DNA of 25,218 nucleotides, taken from NCBI GenBank assembly GCA_021789565.1, contig JAJYJL010000009.1, positions 1-25,218 of the forward strand, given 5' to 3'. Source of the stretch: Acidobacteriota bacterium. Lineage in GTDB: Bacteria; Acidobacteriota; Terriglobia; UBA7540. Under the pieces are notes generated by a model. That model was given only the letters and a program-made list of their open reading frames with translations. It had not been told where the DNA came from and made no database searches. A program made the translations under genes and the position numbers. Shown piece by piece: positions 1 to 8,188 of this stretch. Each line of letters opens with the position of its first letter. The stretch's first letter is position 1.

Positions 1-2
1 AT

Positions 3-1097
3 GCGGCGGGAGCCCTGCAGTCCATGCGCTCGCGTCTGGAAGCCAGCCTTCATCGGGCAACGGAGCTTTCCGAAAGGCTCAGGAGTCTCGCGGCGGATGC
101 CGGCAAACTCCTGAATGAGATGGATTTCCGTTTCCTCTACGATCGTAAAAAGAAACTCCTTCGAATCGGCTATGACACAGAGGCCCAACAGCTTGCCCGG
201 TCCTTTTATGACCTGCTCGGTTCCGAATCCAGAACAGCTACATTTGTTGCGATCGCAAAAGGCGACATCAGACAGGAAGCATGGTTTCACCTTGGAAGGG
301 CACGGGTGCTAGAACAGGGTGAGACAGCGTTGGTCTCCTGGAGCGGGACCCTGTTCGAATACCTGATGCCGTTACTCTGGATGCGCTCATATTCGGGAAC
401 CATGCTGGAACAGGGAATGCTTTCAGCGGTGGTCTGCCAGCAGAGGTACGCCCGGAAAAGAAATATCCCCTGGGGCATCTCAGAAGCGGCCTTCAGCGCG
501 CGCGACCATCAAGGCATTTACCAATACGCCCCCTTCGGCCTTCCGGGTCTGGCGGTGGACCCAAATGCTTCAAGTGACCTTGTCATCGCTCCTTATGCGA
601 GCTTTTTGGCGCTTATGGTTGACCCCCTTTCCGCCACGCGCAACATCAGAGCGATGTGGGAAAAAGGGTGGTTCGGCCGCTTTGGTTTCTACGAATCTGC
701 CGATTACTCAAACGGACAGGCGTCGGGGACGACGGATTATGAGCTGATTCAATGCTGGATGGCCCATCACCAGGGCATGAGTCTGCTGGCGGTCTGCAAT
801 CTTTTGACCCAGTCGTCGCTGCAGAGGTGGTTTCATCAGGAACCAAGGGTGATGGCCACCGAGCTTCTCCTGCATGAGAAGATTCCCTTCACCGCGCCTG
901 AAGAAACCGGCGTGTCAGGCCCCCCACAGCGGCCGTTGCGCAGCCCCGCGATGGAAACCGCGGGCCGGAACGCGCCGCAGCCAGCCTTCCATTCGGGGCG
1001 GGTGTCGGAGGAAGCCCCACCCACAGTCGAAATCTCGCTGGAACGCGAGACACCACAGCCCGGCTTCAACAGAGAAGCCTCTCCCCCGCAGTTGTAA
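3..1097 (+). CDS. Glycoamylase-like domain of cyclic beta-1,2-glucan synthase type, 5'-truncated
   Basis: The reading frame is open to the left edge, so this is the C-terminal part of a larger protein; the first internal ATG is at 24. It closely matches the PF10091 glycoamylase-like domain that lies between the glycosyltransferase (GT84) and GH94 parts of cyclic beta-1,2-glucan synthases. Visible landmarks are NEMDFRFLYD, FVAIAKGD, ALVSWSGTLFEYLMP, PWGISEAAFSARD, YQYAPFGLPGL, VIAPYAS, GFYESADY, MAHHQGMS and ATELLLHEK. In canonical synthases about 1,400 residues, including GH94, follow the ATELLL motif. Here only about 65 Pro/Arg-rich residues remain before a TAA. The protein therefore either lacks the phosphorylase module or is a shortened paralogue. 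It is tail-to-tail with a secreted PF10091 enzyme. Whether a GT84 module lies upstream cannot be seen. Confidence 0.85.
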   Translation, partial: AAGALQSMRSRLEASLHRATELSERLRSLAADAGKLLNEMDFRFLYDRKKKLLRIGYDTEAQQLARSFYDLLGSESRTATFVAIAKGDIRQEAWFHLGRARVLEQGETALVSWSGTLFEYLMPLLWMRSYSGTMLEQGMLSAVVCQQRYARKRNIPWGISEAAFSARDHQGIYQYAPFGLPGLAVDPNASSDLVIAPYASFLALMVDPLSATRNIRAMWEKGWFGRFGFYESADYSNGQASGTTDYELIQCWMAHHQGMSLLAVCNLLTQSSLQRWFHQEPRVMATELLLHEKIPFTAPEETGVSGPPQRPLRSPAMETAGRNAPQPAFHSGRVSEEAPPTVEISLERETPQPGFNREASPPQL

Positions 1098-1105
1098 CAC
1101 GACCA

Positions 1106-2731
1106 TCACTTCGGTTGAGTCCGCGGTTGAGTTTCTTCGGCTTGTTGCGGAGGGACCGGAATCTTGAATTTGAATGCGGAGGCCGGGATCCGGTATCTGG
1201 CGCCAATTTGAATGTCCTGTGCCGCACCCTCATCAGCGCGACGCTTTCCTGTGTTCAGGCCTGAAGTCTCTTCCCGGGCTTCAGCCACATCCCTGCCGGC
1301 TTGCTTCCCATCTGCCGGAGAGCCCGCCACGAGTCCAATCATGTCCAACGCGCGGTCGACTTCGGTGTTGCCCATGAACCATCGCCACACATTTCCCGTT
1401 CGCAAGTCTTCAGCGCTGAGAAGGGTGATACCAACATCGATTCCGATGACGTAGCGGCTCACCCAACCCGTCGTGGGATTGAACGCGTCGGCGAATCCAT
1501 ATCGCCCGTAAATATTCCTGCCATATTTCAGGAGCATGGCCCGCAGGGCAGGAATGCAGATGTCAGGCGCAAACATGGCGGAACCGGCCGATGCACTGGG
1601 CACCACCGTCCCATCGATTCGGGAGTCGTCAGGTGAACCTCCCCAGGCGACATAACCCTTGGCGCTGTCAGATGCCGTGATGCCCCAAACCTTCGACGAA
1701 TACCCGCGATACCGTTGCGAGAGATCGATGCCAAGCGCCTGTTGGGCCCGGGTGGCCACAATGGCATTCTCGAAAACATTCACCCGGGGAACGACCCGGT
1801 CCTCCATCGGGACCTGCAGATAGCTGCGGTTCCGCAGGTCCAGCCAAGCCTGTGAATACTGCTGAATGAAGAGCGGTCCCCCGCCGATATAGGTATAGCC
1901 CGCCGAGTGAACGACCGGAAGCTTCCAGCCGAACCAGGCGTCCGGAGAAATAGGATGCGTTGGCGAACCAATCGCTAAGATGTAAAGAATGCCCGCCTCG
2001 CTGTAGGTGTCCCACCGGTAGGGAAGAAAACCCGTTTCCGGCTTCCAGCCGTGGGAGAGAAAGAGGTGGTTCCCGTCGAGCATCCACGGAAAATCAACCC
2101 GGTCATAGATCAAATTGGCCAGCCGGACAATTTCAGGATCATCAGGAAAAGCCTGCCTGGCGGTCAGGACGCCGGCAAGCAGGAGGGCGGTGTCAATGGA
2201 GGATATCTCACTTTTCCATCGCCGCTTGCCGGTCCTGGCGTCGAGAAAGTGGTAAAACCAGCCGTTTTCCTGCTGGGCATGATAGGCGAAGAAACGTAAT
2301 GCCGTGCGGATACGCTGGCGGGCCAGAACAGGGCTGACCCAACGGTGCCTGGCAGCGATGCATAACGCCGTCAGCCCAAAGCCCGTGGCGGCAATGCTCG
2401 AAACGTCCTGATGCCAGGTAACGTCTCCCTGCTTGCCGTCAAATTGCGCCCGGTCCAAAACAAGCCCCGTGCGGGGGTCGGTGTTATCCCAAAAGTAGCG
2501 GAAAGAACGGCGTGAAATGTCGTCCAACAGGTCGTTGTCTATCGTGCTGAGGCGGCCGGTATTCTGAGTGGACTCTGTTGCAGCGGCAACCTGGGTGGCC
2601 ATGCACGGCATCAGCGCAGACGCCAGTACAACAGCACTGGCGACCATCGAGAGACGGCCACCGCGCAGGGCGTCAACGCGTTGACAAAACCGCAAAAGGA
2701 GTTGTTTACTGGTCCGAACCTCGATATCCAA
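1106..2731 (-). CDS. Secreted glucoamylase/GH144-like beta-1,2-glucanase (PF10091)
   Basis: A 541-residue protein of the PF10091 family, which includes GH144 endo-beta-1,2-glucanases. Family landmarks are SRRSFRYFWDNTDPRTGLVLDR (about 73-94), HQDVSSIAATGFGL (107-120), an EISSIDTALLLAG helix (175-187), WDTYSEA (240-246), WGITASDSAKGY (349-360), GTVVPSASAGSAMFAP (374-389) and GRYGFADAFNP (409-419). The acidic residues E175, D180 and E245 are plausible active-site residues by family analogy; this was not verified. An N-terminal export signal is likely: a basic stretch, then MVASAVVLASALMPCMATQVAAA. The longest start is TTG at 2731 without a clear Shine-Dalgarno; an ATG at 2647 is an alternative that shortens the basic region. 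The C-terminal ~70 residues are low complexity. Periplasmic or secreted cleavage of beta-1,2-glucan or a related glucan is inferred. The exact substrate is unknown. Confidence 0.85.
   Translation of the reverse strand: MDIEVRTSKQLLLRFCQRVDALRGGRLSMVASAVVLASALMPCMATQVAAATESTQNTGRLSTIDNDLLDDISRRSFRYFWDNTDPRTGLVLDRAQFDGKQGDVTWHQDVSSIAATGFGLTALCIAARHRWVSPVLARQRIRTALRFFAYHAQQENGWFYHFLDARTGKRRWKSEISSIDTALLLAGVLTARQAFPDDPEIVRLANLIYDRVDFPWMLDGNHLFLSHGWKPETGFLPYRWDTYSEAGILYILAIGSPTHPISPDAWFGWKLPVVHSAGYTYIGGGPLFIQQYSQAWLDLRNRSYLQVPMEDRVVPRVNVFENAIVATRAQQALGIDLSQRYRGYSSKVWGITASDSAKGYVAWGGSPDDSRIDGTVVPSASAGSAMFAPDICIPALRAMLLKYGRNIYGRYGFADAFNPTTGWVSRYVIGIDVGITLLSAEDLRTGNVWRWFMGNTEVDRALDMIGLVAGSPADGKQAGRDVAEAREETSGLNTGKRRADEGAAQDIQIGARYRIPASAFKFKIPVPPQQAEETQPRTQPK
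2672..2685. repeat. 14-bp perfect palindrome near the 5' end of the glucanase gene
   Basis: GTCAACGCGTTGAC reads the same on both strands. It lies inside the coding region if translation starts at TTG 2731. If the real start is ATG 2647, it lies in the 5' leader. The symmetric form with a central CG resembles LacI-family operators in general style, but no repressor is visible nearby. An operator role is speculative. Confidence 0.3.
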
Positions 2732-2921
2732 TACCTGTAGGCTCCACAGTGGGCGCCAATCTCTCTGAAGTTCTCCGAAACGTCACTCCCTGAATCGGAT
2801 CCGTCACGTTCCAGGCGCCCTGGCTCGCCCCTTTCATTAGCTTCCGGTTTCCCCGTTCAGGATGGCCGGCAATGGGGAAATGCTGAAAAGCTGGAGCCTA
2901 CGCAATCCCCGAAGCAAATTG

Positions 2922-3917
2922 CTAGAAGGACCCCTGGGCGGATGTTGTTATGGGCTTGCTGTTGGAAGCAACATCCTGCTGCCCGCTGCTTGTGTTGCTT
3001 GGGACCAGGAGATAACCGGAGACCGCGTTCGAATTTACTTTCGTCACCACCAGCTCATAGGCCTCCCCGCCAGGCTTGGGGTAAAATACCACGGGAAGCT
3101 CGGCCGGATGGCTCCGAACCCATATCGTGCGCTGGCTCCCTGCAATCCGGATCCACCCGCGGAAATTCTGATGCGCAAGGTCTGTGCCGGTCAAATGTAA
3201 TACGACCCCCTGGGCAATTTCCTCATCGCGATTCTTCTCAGCTTCGAAATTGATCTGATCCGTCGAAAGTACATTATTGAGGGAATCAATCTCCTGCTGG
3301 CTAGAGATCTGCTGCTGGTGGAGTGCTGCCAGTTCCCGACCATACCCCGATTTGGCGGCGGCCAGTTCCTCTCGAGTGGTGGCCAACTGCCTTTCAAGCT
3401 GTGCGATCAGCGCCAACTGCGCGTGCTGCCGGCTGGAGATCTGCGCAACCTGCGCGTTGAGGGCGGCTGTGCGCTGATTCAAACCGTCATTCTCGCTTTG
3501 CCTGGCATTAGCCACCAGTCCTTCCGCACGAAGACGAACCTCATCCAGCCCGGACCTCCAGGCAGTATCCATCTCCTGGACATGGGCCGCCAGAATCGCT
3601 TGCCTGACGTTCCATCTATTGAGGAGGGTTTCCAACCTATCCGCACGGTCACGGAGTGCCCCCAGCGAGTTCGTACGGCCCGATAGCCACATCAGTTCAG
3701 CGTTCTGCTGGCTGATGACAGTATATCCGTAGGCCACCGCCACGGCCAAAGCAATGGCCATGACCGCTAATGCTGTCCACAAAGCGGCCGTCCCCCGCCG
3801 GTGATGGACCAGCGTATCGATAGACTGGTCACCGTCCCATCCTTCAATGGCCCGGATTTCTGTGTCATCTAGTTGGATTGCACAGCCGGCACTCCATTTT
3901 TCTTTGACTGGACCCAT
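2922..3917 (-). CDS. Single-pass membrane protein with long coiled coil, function unknown
   Basis: A 331-residue protein. A short acidic cytoplasmic N-terminus (1-42) is followed by one transmembrane helix (about 44-68). A long Gln/Ala/Glu/Arg-rich region predicted as coiled coil spans about 75-235. A compact C-terminal domain (about 240-310) contains GWIRIAGSQRTIWVRSHPAELPVVFY and YELVVTKVNSNAVSGYLLVP and looks like beta strands. The last 20 residues are Ser/Thr/Gln-rich and probably disordered. The topology suggests an inner-membrane protein with a periplasmic coiled-coil stalk and a small beta domain. The start is well supported: AGGAGG sits 7 bases before the ATG at 3917. It is upstream of the glucanase on the same strand with a 190-bp gap, so co-transcription is possible but not shown. 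I do not recognise a named family. Confidence 0.75.
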   Translation of the reverse strand: MGPVKEKWSAGCAIQLDDTEIRAIEGWDGDQSIDTLVHHRRGTAALWTALAVMAIALAVAVAYGYTVISQQNAELMWLSGRTNSLGALRDRADRLETLLNRWNVRQAILAAHVQEMDTAWRSGLDEVRLRAEGLVANARQSENDGLNQRTAALNAQVAQISSRQHAQLALIAQLERQLATTREELAAAKSGYGRELAALHQQQISSQQEIDSLNNVLSTDQINFEAEKNRDEEIAQGVVLHLTGTDLAHQNFRGWIRIAGSQRTIWVRSHPAELPVVFYPKPGGEAYELVVTKVNSNAVSGYLLVPSNTSSGQQDVASNSKPITTSAQGSF

Positions 3918-4456
3918 AGACCCTCCTACGGGACCCTGCCGAATGGATCAGCTTATCCAGTAGTTCTCGCAACTGTTTTGGCAGGATACCCCATCCTTTG
4001 CATCGCACGTTGAGTTCCACGCCTGCAATTTACATTGGTTTTTAGTATCAATAACTTAAGGGTGCATCCTGATAACAGCGGGCCCGAAGTGAGAAAGGAA
4101 TACTCATCCCTAAGGAAAATTTGCAAGGGTGGCTCGGCGCGCATATCTCAAAGGGTTTGAAGTTCCCAGCTCTCCCCACCAGGGAGAAGCTGCTCTTTCC
4201 AGACCCTAAATATTCACATGGGTGGCAGCTATACGGCCTTTTGCTGATCTTGTAATTGGAATTTTACAGATTATTAACAGATTTTAGCGTCATTATATTT
4301 CATATAATTACTGAATTTTTTTACATCACACTGGGTTGCAAAGGGAAAGTCCACTTGCTTTCGACTACAAGCGTTCCCTGCCGGTGAGTGTTCAGGCACA
4401 GCAGCAGTCTTTGCAAACAGAGCGGATTTGCGTTATCTTTCTTCTTCTCTGCCCCC
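3918..4456. other. Divergent intergenic region with AT-rich promoter-like segment and hairpin
   Basis: This ~540-bp gap separates the leftward coiled-coil gene from the rightward GH95-like gene and must hold both promoters. An AT-rich tract (about 4240-4325) contains a perfect TATAAT at 4303-4308 on the plus strand. I find no good -35 at 16-18 bp, so this is only a weak candidate. A hairpin at 4167-4192 pairs CAGCT/AGCTG and CTCCC/GGGAG with a one-base bulge and a 5-nt loop; it has no T-run and is not a convincing terminator. No convincing small gene was found. Confidence 0.4.
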
Positions 4457-6724
4457 ATGACGTCTTGCCGCCAATCCGTTGTTCTGTGGACGCTGGCCGC
4501 GCTTGCCCTGTTTACCGTCAGCGGCGCTTGCGCTGGTTCCCGCGCCGGAGGCGCTCCCTGGCGTTTCACATTTCACAGCGCCCTCCCGCAGTGGAAGAAT
4601 GGGCTACCGGTAGGCAACGGCACACTGGGGGCGCAGGTGTGGGGGACCGGCCCGGCTCTTTACCTCACGCTCGATCGCGGAGACGTCTGGGACCTTCGCT
4701 ACCAGCCCAACACACGGCCAACGTTCAGCTATTCCCACTTACAGGAACTGGTCCGCGAACGGCGGCATGACCTGATTCAGCAACAGATGACGGCTGACAT
4801 TGGTCCCATGGCGGACATCGTGCCCACGCGGCTCAGTATGGGCAGGCTGAAGATTTCCCTGCCCTCGGACACCCGGGTGGAACGGGCCACGCTCGACATG
4901 CAGCACGGCGAGGTCCGCTGGCTGCTGAGCGTCAATGGCACGCCGGTGCAGTACCGGGTCCTGGCAAGTATTGATCCGGACGTGATCCTGGTAACGCTGG
5001 ACGGTGTGCAAGGGTGGGAGCCTGAGGTCAGCTTTTATCCCATTGGCGCGCTTGACCCCGCAGTGGCCGGCAAACTCGGTTACCCGAAACCGGATTCCGG
5101 CACAAGCGGCAGGGTTTCCTGGTCAACGCAATCCCTGCTCTCGAGCGGAGCGGTTACGACCGCGTGGACAGCCGCGCGAAAAGGCAGCGAATGGAACCTG
5201 CTGATCACGATTCCTGCACAGGATGATCCTCACGCCGTTGAGACGGCCCGGCAGACGTTAAGCTCGGCGCTGGCCGGGGGGATCCCCAGGATCGTCATCC
5301 AACACCATCAATGGTGGCGCGAGCGCTGGTCACGGTCGCGGGTCCACATTCCCGATCGAGGACTCGAGCGGCTCTGGATCAACGGGATTTACAAGCTGGC
5401 CAGCAGTTCCTACGGCAGTGTTCCGGCCGGCCTGCAAGGCCTCTGGCCTCCTGACGGCGAACTCCCTCCCTGGCGCGGCGATTATCACATTGACATGAAC
5501 ATCCAGGAAACCTACTGGCCCGCCTATAGCAGCAATCAACTGGACCTGGCCGAGCCGCTGAACCACTGGCTGATTTCCACGGTGGCCCCGCAAGCCAGGA
5601 AGCTTACGCGCCAGTTTTTTGGCGTTCCAGGAATCTGGGTGGGGGGCGCGCTCGATGTCAAAGGCCGCCTGCTCGGAGGCCAGAACAACTGGATGACCGT
5701 GCAGTACTGGCTGGGGGGAGGCGCGTGGCTCGCCCAGCACCTCTGGTGGTACTACGCCTACAGCCAGGACAGGCAGTTCCTTCGGCAGCAGGCTTATCCC
5801 TTCCTGAAAGAAGCGGCCCTTTTCTACCAGAACATTCTGAAGCCGGGCCCGGACGGCCGCCTGCATATCCCCCTATCGGCTTCGCCCGAATACTTCAGCA
5901 ACGAACTGAAAGCCTGGACTCCTGACCCGACTGGGGACCTCTCGCTCGTGCGGAACCTTCTGCGTTACACCATCCAGGCTTCGAAGGCGCTGAACGCCGA
6001 CCCGGAGTTGAGGAGGAAATGGGCCGCGATGGAACAGCAGTTGGCCCCATATCCGGTGGACGATTCCGGCCTCAAAGTGCAGCCCGACGCGCCTTATGAC
6101 CGCTCCCATCGCCATCCCATGCACCTTTTCCCTATTTTCCCCGGAGGGGACCTGAACGTGGAAGGCAGCCCCGCGGACCGGGAGCTGATCGCGAGGTCGA
6201 TTGAAAACTGGATCTTTCGCGGCACCGGGGAGTGGACGGGCTGGTCGTTTCCCTACGCCAGCCTGATAGCCTCGCGTGTACGCCGGCGAAACCAGGCGCT
6301 GAACGAGCTTGAAATCTATAAGCAGGCCTTCATCTGGCCGAACGGATTCCATGTCAATGGCGACTACCGCAGATACGGCTATTCCATACACGAGTACCAG
6401 CCCTTCACCATGGAAGCCGAGTGCGCCTTTACGGCCGCGGTCAACGGCATCCTTCTGCAGAGTTGGGGAGGCAAGATCAGGATTTTCCCTGCCGTGCCGG
6501 AATCGTGGAAGGACGTTTCGTTTGAGAACCTGCGCGCACAGGGCGGATTTCTGGTTTCAGCGGAAATGGTGAACGGGGAGATTATCTCCGCGTCCATGGA
6601 GTCTCCCAAAGGCGGCGATGCCAAAGTTGTGCTACCCCTGGGCTACGTGGCTCTGGGCCGGCCTTTCACGGTCAAGACATTCCACATGCAGCCGGGAGCC
6701 CGGGTGCAAATCGTTGCGAAATAG
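4457..6724 (+). CDS. Exported GH95-like glycoside hydrolase (alpha-L-fucosidase type)
   Basis: Numbered from the ATG at 4457, the protein has 755 residues, near normal GH95 size. An upstream GTG at 4388 would add 23 residues. The 4457 start gives a clean signal peptide, MTSCRQSVVLWTLAALALF, ending ACA-GS; neither start has a strong Shine-Dalgarno. GH95 landmarks are LPVGNGTLGAQVWG (50-63), the WWRERW linker (286-291), GLQGLWPPD (325-333), YHIDMNIQETYWPAYSSNQLDLAEPL (343-368), SASPEY (474-479), HRHPMHLFPIFPG (561-573) and FTMEAECAFTAAVNGILLQSW (650-670). A C-terminal beta domain follows. GH95 enzymes are inverting alpha-L-fucosidases or alpha-L-galactosidases of the (alpha/alpha)6 fold. By hand alignment the usual NIN motif is DMN and the usual IDGN is MEAE, so the proposed base machinery is altered. 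Substrate is uncertain. The gene appears to be monocistronic. Confidence 0.8.
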   Translation: MTSCRQSVVLWTLAALALFTVSGACAGSRAGGAPWRFTFHSALPQWKNGLPVGNGTLGAQVWGTGPALYLTLDRGDVWDLRYQPNTRPTFSYSHLQELVRERRHDLIQQQMTADIGPMADIVPTRLSMGRLKISLPSDTRVERATLDMQHGEVRWLLSVNGTPVQYRVLASIDPDVILVTLDGVQGWEPEVSFYPIGALDPAVAGKLGYPKPDSGTSGRVSWSTQSLLSSGAVTTAWTAARKGSEWNLLITIPAQDDPHAVETARQTLSSALAGGIPRIVIQHHQWWRERWSRSRVHIPDRGLERLWINGIYKLASSSYGSVPAGLQGLWPPDGELPPWRGDYHIDMNIQETYWPAYSSNQLDLAEPLNHWLISTVAPQARKLTRQFFGVPGIWVGGALDVKGRLLGGQNNWMTVQYWLGGGAWLAQHLWWYYAYSQDRQFLRQQAYPFLKEAALFYQNILKPGPDGRLHIPLSASPEYFSNELKAWTPDPTGDLSLVRNLLRYTIQASKALNADPELRRKWAAMEQQLAPYPVDDSGLKVQPDAPYDRSHRHPMHLFPIFPGGDLNVEGSPADRELIARSIENWIFRGTGEWTGWSFPYASLIASRVRRRNQALNELEIYKQAFIWPNGFHVNGDYRRYGYSIHEYQPFTMEAECAFTAAVNGILLQSWGGKIRIFPAVPESWKDVSFENLRAQGGFLVSAEMVNGEIISASMESPKGGDAKVVLPLGYVALGRPFTVKTFHMQPGARVQIVAK

Positions 6725-6833
6725 GGCCATCAGCCGACTTTGCCGATGCTGGCTGCCGGGCGGTTCGGGGCAAAACGGCACAATAGCCCGGAAGATGCCG
6801 GCGCCCTCATGCCGCGGCACAAGCGCGGCACCA

Positions 6834-6862
6834 CTGACGCCATTCTCCGGTTCTGGTACAAT
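6834..6862 (+). promoter_or_regulatory. Candidate sigma-70 promoter of the ECF sigma/envelope operon
   Basis: A -35-like CTGACG (6834-6839) and an extended -10, TGG-TACAAT (TACAAT 6857-6862), are separated by 17 bp. The predicted transcription start near 6869 gives a leader of about 77 nt before the sigma gene. No obvious ECF-type GGAAC...GTC promoter was seen in the gap, so autoregulation is not evident from the sequence. Confidence 0.45.
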
Positions 6863-6945
6863 GCGCACAATTGCTCTGTGGTCAAAGGTCAGGGTGACCG
6901 GCCAAAGGCCTCGATCATATTCTGGCCGTTATCCGCCCCGGGAGA

Positions 6946-7506
6946 ATGCCGTTGGACTCGGACTTGGAGCTGATCAAGCGCTGCCTGAAGGCAGACGATG
7001 CAGCCTGGGAGGCGCTGCTGCAGGCCCACACTCATAAGATTTACAGCCTTTGCTATCGCTTCACCGGGCGCTCTGGCGATGCGGAGGACCTGACCCAGGA
7101 AGTCTTTATCAAGGTTTTTCGGACCCTCAGAAGTTATGACCCGCTCCAGTCAAAATTCTCCACCTGGATCAATAGGATCGCGCGGAACCACCTGGTGGAC
7201 CACTACCGCCGGACCCGAAATGATCGGGTGACCTCAACGCTCGATGAAGGGATGCCCATCCCCGACGGCACCTCCCGTGGGCACCCTCAAAGCCAGGTGG
7301 AGTCACGGGAGCGGAGGGAAAAACTCCAGGCGGGACTTAGCAGCCTTTCGCCCGATCTGCGCGAGGCCGTTATTTTGAGGGATTTACAGGACCTGGATTA
7401 TGCGGAAATTGCTCAGATCCTTGGCGTTCCGGTGGGAACGGTAAAATCACGGATCAACCGAGGTCGATTGGAACTGGCGCGGGTTCTAAAACGTATGGAT
7501 AAATGA
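6946..7506 (+). CDS. ECF (sigma-E/sigma-W type) RNA polymerase sigma factor
   Basis: A 186-residue protein with normal ECF architecture. Region 2 (about 10-80) contains DAEDLTQEVFIKVFRTLRSYDP and FSTWINRIARNHLVDHYRR, which bind the -10 element and core polymerase. Region 4 (about 127-182) contains LSPDLREAVILRDLQDLDYAEIAQILGVPVGTVKSRINRGRLELA, the helix-turn-helix reading the -35. The start is uncertain: ATG 6946 has GGGAG almost touching it, while TTG at 6952 has the same GGGAG at an ideal 7-nt spacing and yields the family-like start MDSDLELIKRC. It heads the co-directional envelope gene block. A zinc-motif anti-sigma gene begins 16 nt after its stop, the standard partner arrangement. It probably directs transcription of cell-envelope genes. 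Confidence 0.93.
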   Translation: MPLDSDLELIKRCLKADDAAWEALLQAHTHKIYSLCYRFTGRSGDAEDLTQEVFIKVFRTLRSYDPLQSKFSTWINRIARNHLVDHYRRTRNDRVTSTLDEGMPIPDGTSRGHPQSQVESRERREKLQAGLSSLSPDLREAVILRDLQDLDYAEIAQILGVPVGTVKSRINRGRLELARVLKRMDK

Positions 7507-7522
7507 AGGCGCAAGAACCGAG

Positions 7523-8188
7523 ATGATGACACACCTTGAGTTAGAAAATCTGGCAAGTGATTTTCTGGAAGGCCAATTGGACCCGGCCGGTCGCCTGGCG
7601 GTTGAGGAGCATCTGGCCGGTTGCGCTGCCTGCCGGGAAGTCGTGGCCGATGTCCGCATGGCCATGGAAATGTGCCAGTCCGCCGGGGAAGTGGCGGCGC
7701 CACCATGGCTTGTCACCAGGATCCGCTTTGCAACCCTGGGTGGAGGGCGCACAGGCATCACCGAGCAGGTCAATGCAATCCTCCATGCCATCCGGCACCC
7801 TCGTTTTGCCTACGCGGTGGCCATGACCGTCTTTTCGCTTTCACTGATAGTCAACATTTCCGGCGTCAACCTCCGCCACCTGGACATGCACGACTTGAAT
7901 CCGGCCGGGTGGGTGTATGGCGCAAACCGCGCGGGACATCTTCTCTATGCGCGGGCCGAAAAATTCTATGATGACCTGCGGGTTGTTTACGAAATCGAAT
8001 CCCGGTTCCGTAACGCTCGAAGTGAGAATGGCGATCAGGAAAAGCAAACCAGCATGCCGAGTCGCCCGCACGGGCGGCCCGCAAGCACCGCAAACACCGA
8101 AACCCGGCAAATGGCCAGCTCCATGGACGGGGCCGGCGGGCAAAATGCTCAACTGGAGCCAGGAGACCCAAATCATGAAATGCGCTAA
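7523..8188 (+). CDS. ZAS-type zinc-binding anti-sigma factor, membrane-anchored
   Basis: A 221-residue protein. The N-terminus is a zf-HC2/ZAS anti-sigma domain with the Hx3Cx2C signature H30-C34-C37 in EEHLAGCAACREV. One transmembrane helix follows (about 95-112, AYAVAMTVFSLSLIVNISG), then an outside region with a low-complexity polar tail (about 165-221). By family knowledge the zinc-bound N-terminus sequesters the partner ECF sigma factor in the cytoplasm, and an envelope signal releases it. The partner is almost certainly the sigma gene immediately upstream (16-nt gap). Its stop lies within the next gene, which starts 14 nt before it, suggesting translational coupling. The extracytoplasmic tail has no recognised sensor fold. 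Confidence 0.88.
   Translation: MMTHLELENLASDFLEGQLDPAGRLAVEEHLAGCAACREVVADVRMAMEMCQSAGEVAAPPWLVTRIRFATLGGGRTGITEQVNAILHAIRHPRFAYAVAMTVFSLSLIVNISGVNLRHLDMHDLNPAGWVYGANRAGHLLYARAEKFYDDLRVVYEIESRFRNARSENGDQEKQTSMPSRPHGRPASTANTETRQMASSMDGAGGQNAQLEPGDPNHEMR

Noticed and set aside
874..1167. Frameshifted continuation of the glucan-synthase-type protein into a GH94 module
   Set aside because: The other frames after the ATELLL motif show no GH94 sequence, and the opposite-strand glucanase begins its 3' end at 1106, leaving no room.
3953..4144. Small leftward frame of 63 codons in the intergenic region
   Set aside because: No ribosome site, no hydrophobic or domain pattern, and composition is not coding-like.
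5330..5866. Leftward open frame of 178 codons
   Set aside because: Antisense to the middle of the GH95-like gene; no ribosome site or recognisable domain.
7917..8174. Longer N-terminus for the B-box/LiaI protein
   Set aside because: The extension overlaps the anti-sigma gene in another frame, while ATG 8175 has AGGAG and begins directly at the zinc finger.
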